Positions 1 to 7,415 of a stretch of 12,773 nucleotides of DNA are shown here, piece by piece. Source of the DNA: Kiritimatiellota bacterium (GTDB taxonomy: Bacteria; Verrucomicrobiota; Kiritimatiellia; RFP12; UBA1067). How positions within the stretch are numbered: the stretch's first letter is position 1; each line of letters opens with the position of its first letter. Location of the stretch: positions 1 to 12,773 of the forward strand of contig WRML01000024.1 in assembly GCA_009777165.1 (NCBI GenBank), written 5' to 3'. The notes beneath the pieces were generated by a model that did not search any database, was not told where the DNA came from, and saw only the letters and a program-made list of their open reading frames with translations. The position numbers and the translations under genes were made by a program.

Positions 1-3000
1 TGGGGGTCGGGGGTTGAAGGGGGGTGGCTTCTGTTTGGGGGGCGCGGGGGGGCGGCGCCCCCCCGAGGGGGGGGGGGGGATGAACTCGACGGGCTTGTTG
101 CCGAGGAGGGCGACGGCGTTGTCGTACTCGGCCTCGGCGTCGAGGGGGATCCCGGCGAATTCGGTGGCAAGCTCGATGCGGCGTGTGCGCTGGTTCCACT
201 TCTCCCATTCGGGGGGGTCCCACTTGCCGCGCCACGGGCAATTCATATCCGTCCACGCGGCGAGGCGTTCGTAAAACTCGGCGTCGGGCGCGACGTTGTG
301 GTGGCCCTTGCGGAGCATCTGGAAGAGGGGGGAGGTGGAGACGTGGAAGTCCATGGGGGGGTACATGTCCAGCTCGCCCTCGGGCCCGGGGCGGCGCAGG
401 TAGGGGTGGATGGACTCGTAGGCCTGACGGGGGTTGGTCATCTTGCGCACGTGCTTGTCGTCGTGGCACCCGATGCAGTATTTCTGGACCTGTGGCCAGA
501 CGTCGAGGGAGAAGGTCATGGCGCGGGGGGGGCCGAGCCAGGGCTTGATCTGCTGGGGGGCCCTGCGTTCGGCGAGCGCGATGCCGGTGGGGGGGAGGGA
601 CATCCGGTTGTCCTCGTGGCACCCCGTACAGGAGACGCGCTCACCGGGCATCCCGACGAGCCACGAGCGCATGAGCTGGAGCGCCGCGCCGTCCGCGTCG
701 AGCGGCTGGATGGAGATGGCGGTGTTCGCGGGGATCTCGAAGCATGCCGACCCGTCCTCCTCGACCTCCACCGTGCCGAGGATACGCTTGATGTCCCAGC
801 CCGACTGGAAGCCGACGGACTCGTGGCCGCCGGATTTCATGTAGTTGAAGTGGTAGGCGAAGATGCGCAGGGCCTTGACCGTGCCGCGCGGGACGCCCTT
901 GAGCCCGGGGCCCATGTAGATGTCGGCGATATGCACGCTGGCTTTGTCGGACCCGGGGGTGATGCGGTCGGGGATGGTGCGGGGGGGGGTGCGTGGCTCA
1001 ACGAGGAGGGGTTCGAGCAATGCGCTGTCGGGCTGCTCGCGGAGGAGGGTGATGTTGTCGAACGTGTCCACGAGGTAGATGCCCCAGAGCCCGTTCTTGG
1101 GCTTGGCGGTGGTGAGGTGGAAGTTCGCGCTTAGGGGGTGGGGGTAGGCGAAGAACGGGCGGCCGCGGTCGTGCTGGTTTCCGGCCTGGGCATCGCACAC
1201 GTCGGTCTCGACCCACTCGCCGAAGCCGGGGATCTCTTGGATGAGGCCCGTGCGCTCCGGCGGGAGGCGCTCGGTCTGGATGCGGATGGTCGTGCCCTCG
1301 GGTCCCCACGCCTTGCCGGTGAGGACGGGCTTGAACGGCACCTTGCGGCCGAGGGAGGGGTCGAGGATGACGAGCCGCCCGATCTCCGCGACATCGTGGT
1401 GACCGCTGATGGTGCCGATGAGCTTGCTCGTCTCGCCCGGGATGGCGCGGACTTGGAAGAGGCACGTGGGGAAGTACGAGCCGGACCCCCACAGCGCGAG
1501 CTGGGAGGTGCCGTCGGGGTTCATCGAGAAAAGGATGCGCGAGAAGTAATGCGGGATGTCCGAGTATTCCCAACGCGTGTAGACGATGCGCCCGTCGTTC
1601 ATCATCGAGGGCGTGTAGTTGCTGTCCTGCTCGAACGTGAGCTGGCGCACGGCGTTCGACTTCGCGCCCGGGTCCACCTGATACAGCACCGCCATCGGGC
1701 GCGAACCGCTCTCGCACGGCAACCCCTGCCACGACGCGGTCGAGAGCATGACGTAACGACCGTCCGGCAACTGGAGCGCGTCGAACCACTCCACGTCCGG
1801 GTAGCCCGTGGGCGAGATCGTGACCGGCTCCCCCTCCCCCGACAGCGGCAGCGAATAGACCGCGAAACGGTTGTTCGCATCCACGCCCGTGTAGTAGATG
1901 CTCTTCGCGTCATACGTCAGCTTGATGTCGCGGATGAGGGGCCCCTCGAAACGACGGATCACGCGCTCCTTCTTTTCGCCGCGCAGGTTGGAGAGCTCCA
2001 CGATCTCGGTCGTCCACTTGTCCTTCCGCGCCGCCGAGTGGATGTAGCTGTTGAGCGCGATGGCCCCCCACCCCTGCTCACGCATCGTGCGCGCGTTCGC
2101 CCCGACGATGCGCCGCACATACACGACGCGGTCCGCGTCCAGCAGCGGGTTCGCCAGCAACGCCGCGTTGACGTCGCCGATCAGCTTCTCCGCCTTGGCG
2201 ATGTCCGCCGACGGCGACGTAGGGGAGATGCCCTTCACGAACGCCTCCTCCGCGCGGTACGCCTCCAGCGCGGCGCGGGCCTTCTTCGCGTCATAGCGGT
2301 CCGGGTGCTGCTGCGCGAGGAACGCGATCGCCCGCTCCGCCGCCGCCGGGTTGATCGCCTGAGGGACGGACACGGTGCCGGCCTGGCGCCGTTTCTCCGT
2401 CTCAGCCAAATTAACCGCACTCTCGCCCGCCATCGCCAGGTCAACGTTGCCGTTCGCGAGCTCGCGCACCTGAATCGCGTTGATCTGCGAAGAGATGTTG
2501 CCCTTCACGGTGAACGTCTGCTCATTGCCCTCCGCTGTGAACACGCCCAGCGCATAAGACCCCGGGGTCCCCTCCGTGCCACGGTTGTGGGTCAGCACGG
2601 TCTTGCCATTGTCCAGCGACGCGCTCCTGCCGTTCGCCAACGCGCGGCTGTCACTGATCCAAAGCTGTACGAGGTAATGCTTGCCCGGCGAGAGCTGTTT
2701 CAGCGTCACGGTCGCCGGTTGGTTATCCTGCCAGAGCGCGCCCTTGAGCATGTCCCTGAACGCCGGGGAGAGCGCATCCGAGGTCTTGGTGTCGTTGCCG
2801 AACGACCCCGTGTCGCGTCCGCGCGCGGACACTGCGACGTCCGCACCTGTCGCCCCTTTGAACGGCACGCCATTGACCGTCACCTCCGCGCCCGACGCCG
2901 TGTACGCATAGAGCAGCTTCCCTTCCGTGCGCACGCCCTTATCACCCTTGATTTCCCACGCCCCCTTCCAGGTGATTGATCCTGCCCTGCACATGCCCGC

Positions 3001-3039
3001 CAAAACCGTAACCGAAACAACAAACACAAGTCTTCTCAT
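1..3039 (-). CDS. HzsA-like secreted multiheme-type protein with two CxxCH motifs (3' end beyond the window)
   Basis: The frame is open for 1013 codons from an ATG at 3039 to the window edge, so the C-terminus is missing. The start has an ideal AGGAGG five bases upstream and a signal peptide (MRRLVFVVSVTVLAGMCRA). Residues about 22-150 form a beta-rich, possibly carbohydrate-binding domain. From about 260 the protein matches my memory of the hydrazine synthase alpha (HZS_alpha)-like family of Planctomycetes and Lentisphaerae: NDGRIVYTRWEYSDIPH, ISGHHDVAEIGRLVILDP, then GPGLKGVPRGTVKALRIFAYHF and GTVEVEEDGSACFEIPAN. Two c-type heme motifs follow, CTGCH (C804-H808) and CIGCH (C855-H859). The tail is proline-rich (PPPPSGGRRPPAPPKQKPPP). 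In relatives such a linker often leads into a formylglycine-generating-enzyme-like domain; that part would lie outside the window. An extracytoplasmic redox or binding role is inferred. Anammox is not implied, since hydrazine synthase needs other subunits. Family confidence is high, function unknown. Confidence 0.85.
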   Translation of the reverse strand, partial: MRRLVFVVSVTVLAGMCRAGSITWKGAWEIKGDKGVRTEGKLLYAYTASGAEVTVNGVPFKGATGADVAVSARGRDTGSFGNDTKTSDALSPAFRDMLKGALWQDNQPATVTLKQLSPGKHYLVQLWISDSRALANGRSASLDNGKTVLTHNRGTEGTPGSYALGVFTAEGNEQTFTVKGNISSQINAIQVRELANGNVDLAMAGESAVNLAETEKRRQAGTVSVPQAINPAAAERAIAFLAQQHPDRYDAKKARAALEAYRAEEAFVKGISPTSPSADIAKAEKLIGDVNAALLANPLLDADRVVYVRRIVGANARTMREQGWGAIALNSYIHSAARKDKWTTEIVELSNLRGEKKERVIRRFEGPLIRDIKLTYDAKSIYYTGVDANNRFAVYSLPLSGEGEPVTISPTGYPDVEWFDALQLPDGRYVMLSTASWQGLPCESGSRPMAVLYQVDPGAKSNAVRQLTFEQDSNYTPSMMNDGRIVYTRWEYSDIPHYFSRILFSMNPDGTSQLALWGSGSYFPTCLFQVRAIPGETSKLIGTISGHHDVAEIGRLVILDPSLGRKVPFKPVLTGKAWGPEGTTIRIQTERLPPERTGLIQEIPGFGEWVETDVCDAQAGNQHDRGRPFFAYPHPLSANFHLTTAKPKNGLWGIYLVDTFDNITLLREQPDSALLEPLLVEPRTPPRTIPDRITPGSDKASVHIADIYMGPGLKGVPRGTVKALRIFAYHFNYMKSGGHESVGFQSGWDIKRILGTVEVEEDGSACFEIPANTAISIQPLDADGAALQLMRSWLVGMPGERVSCTGCHEDNRMSLPPTGIALAERRAPQQIKPWLGPPRAMTFSLDVWPQVQKYCIGCHDDKHVRKMTNPRQAYESIHPYLRRPGPEGELDMYPPMDFHVSTSPLFQMLRKGHHNVAPDAEFYERLAAWTDMNCPWRGKWDPPEWEKWNQRTRRIELATEFAGIPLDAEAEYDNAVALLGNKPVEFIPPPPSGGRRPPAPPKQKPPPFNPRPP
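67..79. repeat. G13 homopolymer tract inside the HzsA-like gene
   Basis: Thirteen consecutive G on the plus strand encode a run of four prolines (CCC codons) in the minus-strand gene, directly after VEFI. The frame before and after is open at the present length. Several neighbouring G/C runs (46-51, 58-64) make this the most slippage-prone part of the gene. A change of one base would alter the downstream linker and anything beyond the window. Confidence 0.9.
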
Positions 3040-3093
3040 GACATCCTCCTATGTGAACATTTTTGAGTATACCATTTTCCATGCCGATGTACA
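3040..3093 (-). promoter_or_regulatory. Promoter and ribosome binding site of the HzsA-like gene
   Basis: Read on the minus strand, TGTACA (3093-3088) stands 16 bases upstream of TATACT (3071-3066). The latter is preceded by TGG, giving an extended -10 box (TGGTATACT). A strong Shine-Dalgarno AGGAGG (3050-3045) lies five bases before the ATG at 3039. Between -10 and Shine-Dalgarno is a small gapped palindrome, ATGT-TC-ACAT, that could be an operator half-site pair or chance. The 100-nt gap after lpxD plus this promoter suggest that the HzsA-like gene has its own transcription rather than relying only on read-through from the bamA operon. Match by eye to sigma70-type consensus. Confidence 0.6.
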
Positions 3094-3116
3094 GGGCAAA
3101 CAGCAGTCGAGCCGCG

Positions 3117-3165
3117 AAAAAAAAATCTGCGTGCTGACCTTACGTTACGTCGTCTTGACGCAACG
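3117..3165 (-). terminator. Possible weak terminator region after lpxD
   Basis: On the minus strand a 9-bp stem (CGTTGCGTC / GACGTAACG, one G-T wobble, loop AAGAC) covers the last lpxD codons (3165-3143). A run of nine T follows at 3125-3117, but about 17 bases separate stem and T-run. That spacing is too long for a standard intrinsic terminator, so this may be only an attenuating structure or coincidence. Confidence 0.25.
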
Positions 3166-4186
3166 TCGCTTCCAACTTATCGAGCCTGTCTTTCAGTTTC
3201 CCGATTTGGCGGGGGGCGAGGAGTTGGGCAGCGAACTCGCGTTTCGGGCAGGCGGGGAGGCCGATGTAATATTCGCCGGGTGGGATGCTCTTGGAGAGGC
3301 CGCTGGCGGGACCTACCTGGGCACGGTCGCCGATGGTGAGGTGCCCCGAAATCCCGGCTTGTGCCCAGATGAGGCATCCCGTGCCGATGCGTGTGCTACC
3401 CGCGACACCCGCCTGGGCGATGATGCCGCTGTCGTCGCCGATCTGCACGTTGTGCCCGATCTGGACGAGGTTATCAATCTTGACGTTGTTCCCGATGCGT
3501 GTACGGCCGAAGCGCGCACGGTCAATCGTGGTGTTACAGCCGATTTCCACGTCGTCGCCGATCTCGACGATGCCGATCTGCGGGATTTTCTCAATCGTGA
3601 TCGAGCCGTCCGCGTTCTGCACGGGGTTGAAGCCGTAGCCGTCGCCGCCGATGCGGACGCCGGAATGCAGGATTGCGCGGTGCCCGATGATACTGCCTTC
3701 GCGGATGGTGACTTGCGGATAGACGTGGCAACCGTTCCCCAGTCTCACCTGCGGGCCGATGAAGACCTGGGCCTCGATGATGCAGTTGTCGCCGATGACG
3801 GTGTCACCCTCGATCACCGTCCATGCCCCGACATGCCCCCCCTTCCCCAGTCTCACGCCGGGGCTGATGATGGCGGTCGGGTGGATTCCCGGGGCACGCA
3901 CGACAGGCGCGGGTGCGAACCACGCCCCCACCTGCGCGAACGCCGCGTTCGGATTGTCCAGGCGGATGATTGCCTGTGCTGGGCATTCGCCGCGCCAATT
4001 GCGCGGCACCAGGACCGCGCTCGCGTGCGTCGTGGCAAGCTGCCTGGCGTACGTGGAGTCCGTGAAAAAACTGATATCTCCTCCCCGGGCATCGCCGAGG
4101 TTCGCCATCGCGACAATCTCGACCGTGCCGTCGCCGTCGAGCTGGCCGGACAGTTTCTCCGCAATCTCTTGCGCACGCAGGGGCAT
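3140..4186 (-). CDS. lpxD: UDP-3-O-(3-hydroxyacyl)glucosamine N-acyltransferase LpxD
   Basis: LpxD adds the N-linked 3-hydroxyacyl chain from acyl-ACP to UDP-3-O-acyl-glucosamine, the third step of lipid A synthesis, in the cytoplasm. The 348-residue product has the usual length. An N-terminal uridine-binding domain (residues 1-100, with DISFFTDSTY) is followed by a left-handed beta-helix of hexapeptide repeats (about 100-300, such as VEIGDDVEIGCNTTIDRA). The family signature GGDGYGF is at 180-186, and the catalytic histidine is H245 in VQIGHNVQIGD. A C-terminal helix (LKDRLDKLEATL) ends the protein. The start lies 3 bases after the skp stop with only a weak, distant GAGG, which fits translational coupling. 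Its presence implies a lipopolysaccharide-type outer membrane. Identification is very secure. Confidence 0.97.
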   Translation of the reverse strand: MPLRAQEIAEKLSGQLDGDGTVEIVAMANLGDARGGDISFFTDSTYARQLATTHASAVLVPRNWRGECPAQAIIRLDNPNAAFAQVGAWFAPAPVVRAPGIHPTAIISPGVRLGKGGHVGAWTVIEGDTVIGDNCIIEAQVFIGPQVRLGNGCHVYPQVTIREGSIIGHRAILHSGVRIGGDGYGFNPVQNADGSITIEKIPQIGIVEIGDDVEIGCNTTIDRARFGRTRIGNNVKIDNLVQIGHNVQIGDDSGIIAQAGVAGSTRIGTGCLIWAQAGISGHLTIGDRAQVGPASGLSKSIPPGEYYIGLPACPKREFAAQLLAPRQIGKLKDRLDKLEATLRQDDVT

Positions 4187-4189
4187 GGT

Positions 4190-4759
4190 TTATTTCGCGC
4201 CCGCCTCGGCTTCTTTCCTGGCCTTCTGCGGGTCAACGCCCATCTTCTTGAGGACCTCGTCGGTCATGTCCAGCTTGAGGTCGAAATACGCCAGCGTGGA
4301 GCCGTCCATGATGATGGCGATCTTGTTGTCCTTCGCGTATTTCGTGACCGCCTCGCGGATGTCGTCCGTGACGATGCGCAGGAGTTCCGTGTCCAAGTCG
4401 GCCAGCTTGCGCTGAAGATCCTGAAGCTCCTTGCGCAGATCCTGGTCAAACTCCGCCAGCACGTTGCGTTGCTTGGTGACTTGCTCCTCCTTCTCGTTAC
4501 GCGCTTTCTCGCTCAATGCGGGATTGCGGGCCTCCTTCGCCAGCTTCTCATAATCCTCACGGAGTTCCTCGAAGCGGTTGCGTTTCTTGTCGAGTTGCGC
4601 CTGATACTCCTTCTCCCTGTCCTCCATCCGCTTGCGGTCCTGCTCTCGGCGCGGGTGGAAGCGGACGAGATCAATCATGTTCACGACCACCGTCTTCTCC
4701 TGCGCGATACCCGTCATTGCTGCCAGCGCGACGGCCAACATCATGCCTGCCTTTTTCAT
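4190..4759 (-). CDS. skp: Periplasmic chaperone Skp/OmpH family
   Basis: Skp-family proteins are trimeric periplasmic chaperones that hold unfolded outer-membrane proteins on the way to the BAM complex. The 189-residue product begins with a signal peptide (MKKAGMMLAVALAAMTGIAQ). A short strand (TVVVNMIDLVRF) follows, then a long charged coiled coil (about residues 35-130, rich in K, E, R and Q). The chain closes with a strand typical of the family's assembly core (KIAIIMDGSTLAYF, about 146-159). The start has AAAGGA nearby and sits 24 bases downstream of the bamA stop. The tail (PQKARKEAEAGAK) is charged. The position between bamA and lpxD is the classical one and supports the assignment more strongly than the low-complexity sequence alone. 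Confidence 0.9.
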   Translation of the reverse strand: MKKAGMMLAVALAAMTGIAQEKTVVVNMIDLVRFHPRREQDRKRMEDREKEYQAQLDKKRNRFEELREDYEKLAKEARNPALSEKARNEKEEQVTKQRNVLAEFDQDLRKELQDLQRKLADLDTELLRIVTDDIREAVTKYAKDNKIAIIMDGSTLAYFDLKLDMTDEVLKKMGVDPQKARKEAEAGAK

Positions 4760-4783
4760 CGTGTGTCCTTTCTGTTAGTTACC

Positions 4784-7240
4784 TTAGTCAAACCCGATTG
4801 TGAACGAGAAGAACTCCCTCTCGGTGTAGCTGTCGTCCCGCTTGAACGGGCGTGCGATGTCGAAGCGGATCGGGAAATTGGGGAGATCAATGCGAAGCCC
4901 GATGCCCGCCGACACGCAGAAGCTGGACATGCTGCCGCCGAACGCATCCTCACCCAGCGCCCCCGCATCCATGAACGCCGCGAGGCGCACCGCCTTGAAG
5001 AGGGGGACCGTGTATTCCGCCGTGCCCAGTGCCAACGTCTGCCCGCCGAGGGGCACATGGTGGTCACTGACCCCCGGCGCGCTGAACGCCTTGGGCCCGA
5101 TGTCGCGGTACTTCACGCCGCGCACCGTGCGGGGTCCGCCGAGGAACAGCTTCTCGTAAATCGGCAACTCGCCCTCATACGCCTCGACCGTCTCCAGGCG
5201 CCCGCGCAGGCTCAGCACATGCTGACCCCACGGCATCGGGAACCAGTGGCGGTAGTTCGCGCCCATCCGGTAGAACTGGTTGTCGCCGATCCCCCCCTCC
5301 GCCAGGTCGCCGAACACGAACGCGCGATAGCCGCGCGTCGGTATCAACACCCGGTCACGCTCGTCACGCTCCCAGTAGAGGCGGCCCACGCTGTTCACGT
5401 TCCCGCCGTACTCCTCCTTCTGCCACTTGAAGTAACGGCTTTCGTCACCCACGCCACCCGTCCAGTCGCCCCAACCGCCGCCGAGGCCGTCGCCTCCCGA
5501 CACGAGGCTCAGGCCGTCCTTCGTGTACCAGTTGCCGTTGTCCACACTCTTCATGTCAACCTGCTCCAGCGTGTACGACATGCCCAGGCGGCCGGCCTTC
5601 AGGTTGCCGATCTTCATCGGGTACGACAGGCCGACACTTGCGCCCAGCCGCGTCACGTCGTACTCCCGGTACCACAACTGCCGGTAGTAGAGGTCTACGT
5701 CCAGCCAGATCGGGCGGTCCAGGAACCACGGTTCGCGCCAGGAGATTTCCCCTGCCTGGTTGCGCATGCCGATCTCGATGCCCGCGCGCGCCTTCTGCCC
5801 GCCGCCCTTGAGGTTGGGCCAGTTCAGGATGTCAAAGTTGCTCTCCGAAATTTCTGCGAACAACACCCCTTGGTCAAGGGACGAGAACCCCGCGCCAATC
5901 AGCGCGTTACCCGTGCGCTTCTCCTTCACGTCATACACGAGGTCGCGGTACACGCCGCCCTCCGGCCTGTTCTCCTCGTTCTCCGTGTAGCTGCGGACCT
6001 CCGCGAAATACCCCATGTTCTTCAGGCGGTTCTCACTGCGCTCGATGGCAAGTTGGTCTATGGGGACGGTGTCCGAGGGCAACGTCAGAATCTCGCGGCG
6101 CATAACCTTGTCCTTGGTCGTGTTGTTGCCGCGGATGACGACCTTACGGATGTACGTCAACTGCCCCTCGCGCACGTCGAACGTGATTACCGCGCGCCCG
6201 GGCTGCCCCGGCACCGTCTCGACGAACGGGCGCACCGCCGTATCCGAATACCCGCGCGAGCCGTAATAGTCGCGGATGCCCTTTGCCGCGTCATCAATCG
6301 CCTTCTGCCCGCACAGCATATCCGTCTCCAGCCGCGCGCTGCCCTGCACATCCCCGTCCGGAAACAGCGTTACCCCGCGTACCGCGACGGACTCGACCGT
6401 GTAGCTGTCGCCCTCCGTCACGTTGAACACCACGTTGATCTTCCCTTCGCCGACCCGTTCGATCTCCGGGAAATCCACGCGCGCGTCAAGGAACCCCCTG
6501 TCGCGGTAAGCGTCCTCCACCTTCTGCCGCGCCACCTCCAGGTCCATGCTCGAGATCGGCGTGTCCGTAAACCAGCCGCGCGGGTTCCACCACGGGTACT
6601 CCCCGAACGCGGAGCGCAGCTCCGGCGCCGAGATGGACGTGTTGTTCGTAAACGTGAAATCCTTGATTTTCTGACGCTCCCCCTCCTCGACGACGAACGT
6701 CACGTGCGCGAAGCCCGCGCTCCCCTTGATCGGCTCCAACCTCCATCCGACCTGCACATTCCTGAAATAATATTTCCGATACTCATCGCGGATTTTCGCC
6801 GCCCGCGTCGCCAGGATCCGCTCGTCAATCGGCTCCCCGCTTTTCAGATCCGAGACCTTCCGCAGCTTGCTCTCCTTCAGGGACCCGCGCCCAACGGTCT
6901 CGGTCGCCGAGTTGGTGTAAACGATGGCAAGCGGCTCTTGGAAGAGATGACGGCGCTCAATCTCATAAATGACAGTGAACTCTCCATTGGCGGTGTCGTT
7001 CAGGACCCCCACATACGCGAAACGTCCCGTGTCGAGCAGCGCCTTGACATCCCTCGATGCCGCTTCTGGCGAAAACGCTTCCCCCGCCTTCACGCTACAG
7101 TACTGCAACACATCTGCCGCCGCATCCGTGCCGAACGTGTCCAACGTCCGGACAATCACGCTCTTCACCGTCTGAGCGTTGGACACCACCGCTGACATCA
7201 CAAAAACCAACACGAAACAAACACGCCACAATTTATACAT
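4784..7240 (-). CDS. bamA: Outer membrane protein assembly factor BamA (Omp85 family)
   Basis: BamA is the core of the BAM complex that folds and inserts beta-barrel proteins into the outer membrane. The 818-residue product has a signal peptide ending near NAQ23. About five POTRA domains follow (roughly 24-95, 96-190, 191-278, 280-358, 361-440, the last with LTYIRKVVIRGNNTTKDKVMR cut here at its core, IRKVVIRGNN). The C-terminal 16-strand barrel spans about 445-818. The L6 lid motif is visible as GGPRTVRG (701-708; the usual form is VRGF/Y). The end is REFFSFTIGFD: the aromatic beta-signal residue F is followed by an extra aspartate, which is atypical. Length is normal for the family. GAGGA about nine bases before the ATG at 7240 supports the start. 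It heads the bamA-skp-lpxD operon. Identification is very secure. Confidence 0.97.
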   Translation of the reverse strand: MYKLWRVCFVLVFVMSAVVSNAQTVKSVIVRTLDTFGTDAAADVLQYCSVKAGEAFSPEAASRDVKALLDTGRFAYVGVLNDTANGEFTVIYEIERRHLFQEPLAIVYTNSATETVGRGSLKESKLRKVSDLKSGEPIDERILATRAAKIRDEYRKYYFRNVQVGWRLEPIKGSAGFAHVTFVVEEGERQKIKDFTFTNNTSISAPELRSAFGEYPWWNPRGWFTDTPISSMDLEVARQKVEDAYRDRGFLDARVDFPEIERVGEGKINVVFNVTEGDSYTVESVAVRGVTLFPDGDVQGSARLETDMLCGQKAIDDAAKGIRDYYGSRGYSDTAVRPFVETVPGQPGRAVITFDVREGQLTYIRKVVIRGNNTTKDKVMRREILTLPSDTVPIDQLAIERSENRLKNMGYFAEVRSYTENEENRPEGGVYRDLVYDVKEKRTGNALIGAGFSSLDQGVLFAEISESNFDILNWPNLKGGGQKARAGIEIGMRNQAGEISWREPWFLDRPIWLDVDLYYRQLWYREYDVTRLGASVGLSYPMKIGNLKAGRLGMSYTLEQVDMKSVDNGNWYTKDGLSLVSGGDGLGGGWGDWTGGVGDESRYFKWQKEEYGGNVNSVGRLYWERDERDRVLIPTRGYRAFVFGDLAEGGIGDNQFYRMGANYRHWFPMPWGQHVLSLRGRLETVEAYEGELPIYEKLFLGGPRTVRGVKYRDIGPKAFSAPGVSDHHVPLGGQTLALGTAEYTVPLFKAVRLAAFMDAGALGEDAFGGSMSSFCVSAGIGLRIDLPNFPIRFDIARPFKRDDSYTEREFFSFTIGFD

Positions 7241-7276
7241 GAGATTTCATCCTCGCTGAAAATGCCAAAAAGAAAT

Positions 7277-7305
7277 ATTAAACTCTTTTTTGTGCGAAAA
7301 GACAA
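7277..7305 (-). promoter_or_regulatory. Candidate promoter of the bamA-skp-lpxD operon
   Basis: On the minus strand, TTGTCT (7305-7300) and TTTAAT (7282-7277) are separated by 17 bases, matching the sigma70 consensus at 4 and 5 of 6 positions. The -10 box is 36 bases upstream of the bamA ATG. The surrounding 175 nt is clearly more AT-rich than the coding DNA on both sides. Assigned by eye only; no transcription start is known. Confidence 0.5.
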
Positions 7306-7352
7306 GCAAGAAGTGACAGCGAATTGGGAACGCGAGAAAAACACGAACGGCA

Positions 7353-7410
7353 TTGACTTTGGTGCGGAACTTTCCTACGCTATTCTTTTTCCCATTTTAA
7401 TCGGAAAGGG
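7353..7410 (+). promoter_or_regulatory. Candidate promoter and ribosome binding site of the 1595-codon gene
   Basis: TTGACT (7353-7358) and TACGCT (7376-7381) are spaced by 17 bases. The -35 box is good and the -10 box weak (TATTCT, 7381-7386, is an alternative). GGAAAGGG (7403-7410) provides a Shine-Dalgarno five bases before the ATG at 7416 and supports that start. It diverges from the bamA promoter on the other strand, and the two share the 175-nt gap. Confidence 0.5.
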
Positions 7411-7415
7411 TTATT

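Noticed and set aside
298..2979. Long plus-strand open frames (298-1134 and 1138-2979) opposite the HzsA-like gene.
   Set aside because: They are the exact codon-aligned complement of the minus-strand gene, broken only where that gene uses CTA. The minus strand encodes a coherent exported protein with heme motifs.
1..3039. Anammox hydrazine synthase.
   Set aside because: Only the alpha-like family is present. No beta/gamma subunits or hydrazine dehydrogenase are seen nearby, and the family is common in non-anammox PVC bacteria.
2927..7195. A 1422-codon open frame on the plus strand across lpxD, skp and bamA.
   Set aside because: It is codon-aligned with the three minus-strand genes, which all lie in one frame. 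It stays open because those high-GC genes hardly use TTA, CTA or TCA. Its product is Val/Asp/Arg-rich with no recognisable domain, and the sense genes are unambiguous.
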